The notes under the pieces: model-generated
Databases searched by the model: none
Told to the model about the DNA's origin: nothing
Seen by the model: only the letters and a program-made list of their open reading frames with translations
Translations under genes and position numbers: made by a program
Shown here: piece by piece, positions 5,903 through 8,890 of the stretch
Layout of the letters: every line of letters starts with the position of its first letter
Numbering within the stretch: position 1 is the stretch's first letter
Assembly: GCA_020630895.1 (NCBI GenBank)
Contig: JAHDII010000018.1
Span: forward strand, 1 to 8,890
Origin: Saprospiraceae bacterium
Lineage (GTDB): Bacteria > Bacteroidota > Bacteroidia > Chitinophagales > Saprospiraceae
Length of the DNA: 8,890 bases
Direction of reading: 5' to 3'

Positions 5903-8317
5903 ATGCTTGAAAACCAATCGGTTGAAATAGAAGAATTTAATCAAGAACAATTTGTTAATGAAGTTATTAAAGATTATAAAATTTGCAGAATAAGCAGAGA
6001 AGCGAGTTTATTAGCAAGAAAAGAGGTTCTTACAGGTAAAGCTAAATTTGGAATTATCGGAGATGGTAAGGAAGTTCCTCAAGTATGTATGGCAAGGGTA
6101 TTTAAGAAAGGAGATTTTCGGGCAGGATATTATAGAGACCAAACTTTTATGTTTGCTGCTGGGCTTTGTACTGTAGAAGCATTTTTTGCTCAATTATATG
6201 CAGATTCTGATAATGATCCTTTTTCTGGAGGAAGACAAATGAATAGTCATTATGCGACTACTTTAATTGATGAACAAGGAAATTGGACGGAGCATAAAAA
6301 TCTTAAAAATATTAGTTCTGATATTTCTTGTACAGGAGGACAAATGGCAAGAGCTTTAGGTTTAGCTTTAGCTTCTAAAAAATATCGTTCTAATAAAAAA
6401 ATTAATACTTCAACTCCATTTTCTAATGAAGGAAATGAAGTCGTTTTTTGTACTATAGGAGACGCTTCTACTTCTGAAGGTGTTTTTTGGGAAACAATGA
6501 ATGCTGCTGGAGTCACACAAGTACCTCTTCTAGTTTCTGTTTGGGATGATGGATATGGAATTTCTGTTCCTATTGAATTTCAAACAACAAAAGGAAGTAT
6601 TTCTGAAGCACTAAAAGGTTTTGAAAGTGATAAAAAAGGAGAAGGAATTGAAATTTATACAGTAAAAGGTTGGGATTATCCTGCTTTGATAGAAACCTAT
6701 CAGCTCGCTACAGAGCGTATCCGAAAATCACATAAACCTGTTTTATTTCATGTTCAAGAATTAACACAACCACAAGGACATTCTACTTCTGGTTCTCATG
6801 AAAGATATAAATCTAAAGAAAGATTAGAATGGGAAAAAGAACATGATTGTATTCAAGTGATGAGAAAATGGATCTTAGATAATGAATTATCTACAGAAGA
6901 AAATTTAGTTCAAATAGAGGAGGAAGCCAAAAAATATGTAAAAGAGTGTCAGAAAAGAGCATGGGCAGATTATATGAATCCTATAAAAAAGGATATTAAA
7001 GATGTATTAGCTTTATATGCTCAAATTTTAGCACAAACCCAAAATCAAAAAGAAGTAGCAGAAATTATTACTTCATTAGAAAAAAAATTAAATCCTTTAT
7101 TTGCAGATGTAGTAGCTAATGTTCGTAGAATGTTATTTGCTCTTGTAGGAGAAGATTCGGATTCTATTTTTGAATTAAAACAATGGTATTCTAAAGCTAA
7201 TGCAACAGCAGATAGAAGATATCATTCTCATTTATATAGTGAAACGCCTAAATCTGCTTTAAATGTTCCTGTAGTTGCTCCTCAATTTTCTGAAAATTCT
7301 CCTAAGAAAAATGGATATGAAATCCTAAATACATTCTTTGATACTAAGTTAGGAAAAATGGATCACCTCTATGCTTTTGGTGAAGATGTAGGATATATTG
7401 GAGATGTCAATCAGGGTTTTGCAGGAATGCAAGAAAAATATGGTGTAGAAAGAGTATTTGATACAGGTATTAGAGAATGGACCATAATGGGACAAGCAAT
7501 TGGTATGGCAATGAGAGGGTTGCGCCCTATTGCTGAAATTCAATATCTCGATTATCTTTTATATGGTTTAGAACCTTTATCAGATGATTTAGTCACCATT
7601 CGATATAGAAGTAATGGAATTCAAGCAGCACCAGCAATTATTAGAACTAGAGGGCATCGTTTAGAAGGAATTTGGCATGCCGGTTCTCCAATAGGGGTAT
7701 TAGTAAATGCTTTAAGAGGAATGTATCTTTGTGTACCTAGAAATATGACTCAAGCAGCAGGGTTTTACAACACGATGCTTCAATCAGATGATCCCGCCTT
7801 GGTAATTGAATGTTTAAATGGTTATCGTTTAAAAGAACAATTACCTGATAATATAGATACATTTACAGTGCCTTTAGGTGTTCCTGAAATATTAAGAGAA
7901 GGGACAGATATGACCATCGTTACTTATGGTTCTTGTGTAAGAATTGCAGAAGCAGCTTGTGATATGTTAGATGCTAAAGGAATTTCTTGTGAATTAATAG
8001 ATGTTCAAACAATTCTTCCTTTTGATTTAGAACATAGAATTGTAGAATCGCTTAAAAAAACAAACAGAATTATTTTTGTAGATGAAGATGTACCTGGTGG
8101 AGGGACAGCTTATATGATGCAAAAAGTGATGGAAGAACAAGGAGGATATCAATATTTAGATGCTCAACCTATTACATTATCTGCTCATGCCCATCGTCCG
8201 CCATTTGGTTCTGATGGAGATTATTTTTCTAAACCGAATAAAGAGGATATTTTTGAAAGAATATATCAAGTAATGCACGAAGCAGAACCACAGAAATATC
8301 CTTCATTGAATATTTAA
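5903..8317 (+). CDS. Fused 2-oxoacid dehydrogenase E1 alpha/beta subunit (branched-chain type)
   Basis: Thiamine-diphosphate-dependent E1 component that decarboxylates a 2-oxo acid and acylates the lipoyl E2 of a dehydrogenase complex in the cytosol. The 804-residue chain joins both subunits. Alpha part (about 20-330): YYRDQTFMFAAG 76-87, GRQMNSHY 110-117, the ThDP/Mg motif GDASTSEG 186-193 continuing to DDGYGIS 215-221, and the GHSTSGSHERYKS loop at 292-304 with the conserved His293. A helical linker (about 330-470) leads to the beta part: GEDVGYIGDVNQGF 493-506, the catalytic-His region GHRLEGIWHAGSPIG 584-598 (His592), PALVIE 631-636 and a C-terminal transketolase domain (FVDEDVPGGGTAY 725-737; HRPPFGSDGDYFSKP 764-778). 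Such fusions are known in Bacteroidota. The alpha part looks most like branched-chain 2-oxoacid dehydrogenase, but pyruvate cannot be excluded. No E2 or E3 gene is in the window. The ATG at 5903 is the only start that fits the promoter and family length. Confidence 0.93.
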   Translation: MLENQSVEIEEFNQEQFVNEVIKDYKICRISREASLLARKEVLTGKAKFGIIGDGKEVPQVCMARVFKKGDFRAGYYRDQTFMFAAGLCTVEAFFAQLYADSDNDPFSGGRQMNSHYATTLIDEQGNWTEHKNLKNISSDISCTGGQMARALGLALASKKYRSNKKINTSTPFSNEGNEVVFCTIGDASTSEGVFWETMNAAGVTQVPLLVSVWDDGYGISVPIEFQTTKGSISEALKGFESDKKGEGIEIYTVKGWDYPALIETYQLATERIRKSHKPVLFHVQELTQPQGHSTSGSHERYKSKERLEWEKEHDCIQVMRKWILDNELSTEENLVQIEEEAKKYVKECQKRAWADYMNPIKKDIKDVLALYAQILAQTQNQKEVAEIITSLEKKLNPLFADVVANVRRMLFALVGEDSDSIFELKQWYSKANATADRRYHSHLYSETPKSALNVPVVAPQFSENSPKKNGYEILNTFFDTKLGKMDHLYAFGEDVGYIGDVNQGFAGMQEKYGVERVFDTGIREWTIMGQAIGMAMRGLRPIAEIQYLDYLLYGLEPLSDDLVTIRYRSNGIQAAPAIIRTRGHRLEGIWHAGSPIGVLVNALRGMYLCVPRNMTQAAGFYNTMLQSDDPALVIECLNGYRLKEQLPDNIDTFTVPLGVPEILREGTDMTIVTYGSCVRIAEAACDMLDAKGISCELIDVQTILPFDLEHRIVESLKKTNRIIFVDEDVPGGGTAYMMQKVMEEQGGYQYLDAQPITLSAHAHRPPFGSDGDYFSKPNKEDIFERIYQVMHEAEPQKYPSLNI

Positions 8318-8336
8318 AAAAGAATAGTTTATTATT

Positions 8337-8873
8337 TTAAGGATAATAAGTAATTCCTATAATTTGATAATAACCATTAGGTTTATCAATTTCTAAATCA
8401 GGATAGCCCTCTTTAGTTTCCACTAAATATAAACCTAGGGTTTCAATAACATCATTTTCTTGAAGATCTTTTTCATCTTCATAACCTCTATATTTATTAT
8501 TTTTAATAGCAGCAATAACATCATCATTAAATACGAGATCATAATTATTTTTAAACTCTTCCGCAGTTTGAAAAGTCAATTGTTTTTCAGGAGCATATAC
8601 TTCATTAAAATGATCTACAAAAGGAAATTGAATCATTGCAATTACCTTACTTTTTTCTCCTTTTTCAACAGCAGTTTTAAAATCATTCCAAAAAAGTAGA
8701 AAATCAGAATGTTTTGTCATTCCTTCTTTTTTAAAACCTACATCATTTGTATTTATTTCCTTAGAAGGAATATCATTTTCAATAGTAGAATTTGTGTCCT
8801 TTTTATTTTTTTCAGAACTGCAAGAACAGCAATAAATCATTATCATTAATAAAAGTATAATTTGATTTTTCAT
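8337..8873 (-). CDS. Small lipoprotein of unknown function
   Basis: A 178-residue protein with a lipoprotein signal peptide: hydrophobic run 5-14 followed by CCSC, with Cys18 the likely lipidated residue (Cys16 is an alternative). The three clustered cysteines (15, 16, 18) make the lipobox atypical. A Lys/Asn/Ser/Thr-rich linker (20-45) precedes a globular part of about 125 residues starting near HSDFLLFWNDFKTAVEKG (55-72), with IQFPFVDHF (82-90) and FKNNYDLVF (107-115). This 'FW-xx-F-xx-AV ... FP ... F-xx-xY-xx-xF' pattern recurs in small Bacteroidota exported proteins and could reflect an NTF2/SnoaL-like fold, but I do not recognise a named family. It converges on the E1 gene with only 19 bases between the stop codons, and no strong terminator lies there. 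The upstream promoter is outside or at the window edge. Confidence 0.85.
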   Translation of the reverse strand: MKNQIILLLMIMIYCCSCSSEKNKKDTNSTIENDIPSKEINTNDVGFKKEGMTKHSDFLLFWNDFKTAVEKGEKSKVIAMIQFPFVDHFNEVYAPEKQLTFQTAEEFKNNYDLVFNDDVIAAIKNNKYRGYEDEKDLQENDVIETLGLYLVETKEGYPDLEIDKPNGYYQIIGITYYP

Positions 8874-8890
8874 AATATCAGTATTTTAGT

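Noticed and set aside
8329..8349. Inverted repeat TTATTAT-N7-ATAATAA between the E1 gene and the terminal lipoprotein gene as a terminator
   Set aside because: The stem is purely A:T, overlaps the lipoprotein stop codon and lacks a following T-tract.
1..8890. CRISPR array, insertion sequence, tRNA/rRNA, phage or defence genes
   Set aside because: No regular repeat-spacer pattern, transposase motif, tRNA-like fold or phage/defence protein motif was seen on either strand; frames antisense to the main genes show no protein-like composition.

Overview
The window is AT-rich and looks like ordinary chromosomal DNA from a member of the Bacteroidota, most likely a marine or aquatic flavobacterium- or Cytophaga-like lineage; the genus cannot be fixed from this sequence alone. 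The grounds are: promoter -7 boxes of the TAnnTTTG type in front of several genes, weak or absent Shine-Dalgarno sequences, Bacteroidota-type exported proteins (lipoproteins, a DUF1573 protein, a secreted CotH-kinase-domain protein) and a single-chain E1 alpha/beta 2-oxoacid dehydrogenase.

Layout. Positions 1-523 (minus) hold the N-terminal part of a lipoprotein that runs off the left edge. It is divergent from 644-1918 (plus), a HemY-type FAD-dependent porphyrinogen oxidase. Next, 2056-3681 (plus) encodes a secreted CotH-like protein; it converges on the aminotransferase gene at 3773-4975 (minus), with a very long hairpin terminator between them. A DUF1573 secreted protein (5062-5559, minus) lies upstream of the aminotransferase gene; its terminator hairpin overlaps the aminotransferase promoter. 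A 343-base divergent intergenic region (5560-5902) with several inverted and direct repeats separates it from 5903-8317 (plus), a fused E1 alpha/beta subunit of a branched-chain-type 2-oxoacid dehydrogenase. A small lipoprotein (8337-8873, minus) closes the window.

Functionally this is a mixed set: haem synthesis, amino-acid transamination, 2-oxoacid oxidation and four exported proteins. The aminotransferase and the E1 enzyme could be adjacent steps of amino-acid catabolism (amino acid to 2-oxo acid to acyl-CoA), but they are on opposite strands and separately promoted, so this is only a suggestion. Most genes appear to be single transcription units. I found no mobile element, CRISPR array, RNA gene, toxin-antitoxin or defence cassette, and no convincing sign of a new multi-gene system. 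The most notable points are the apparent loss of an internal segment in the HemY-type oxidase, the terminator/promoter overlap near 5003-5039, and the cluster of palindromes plus an orphan terminator-like hairpin in 5560-5902.
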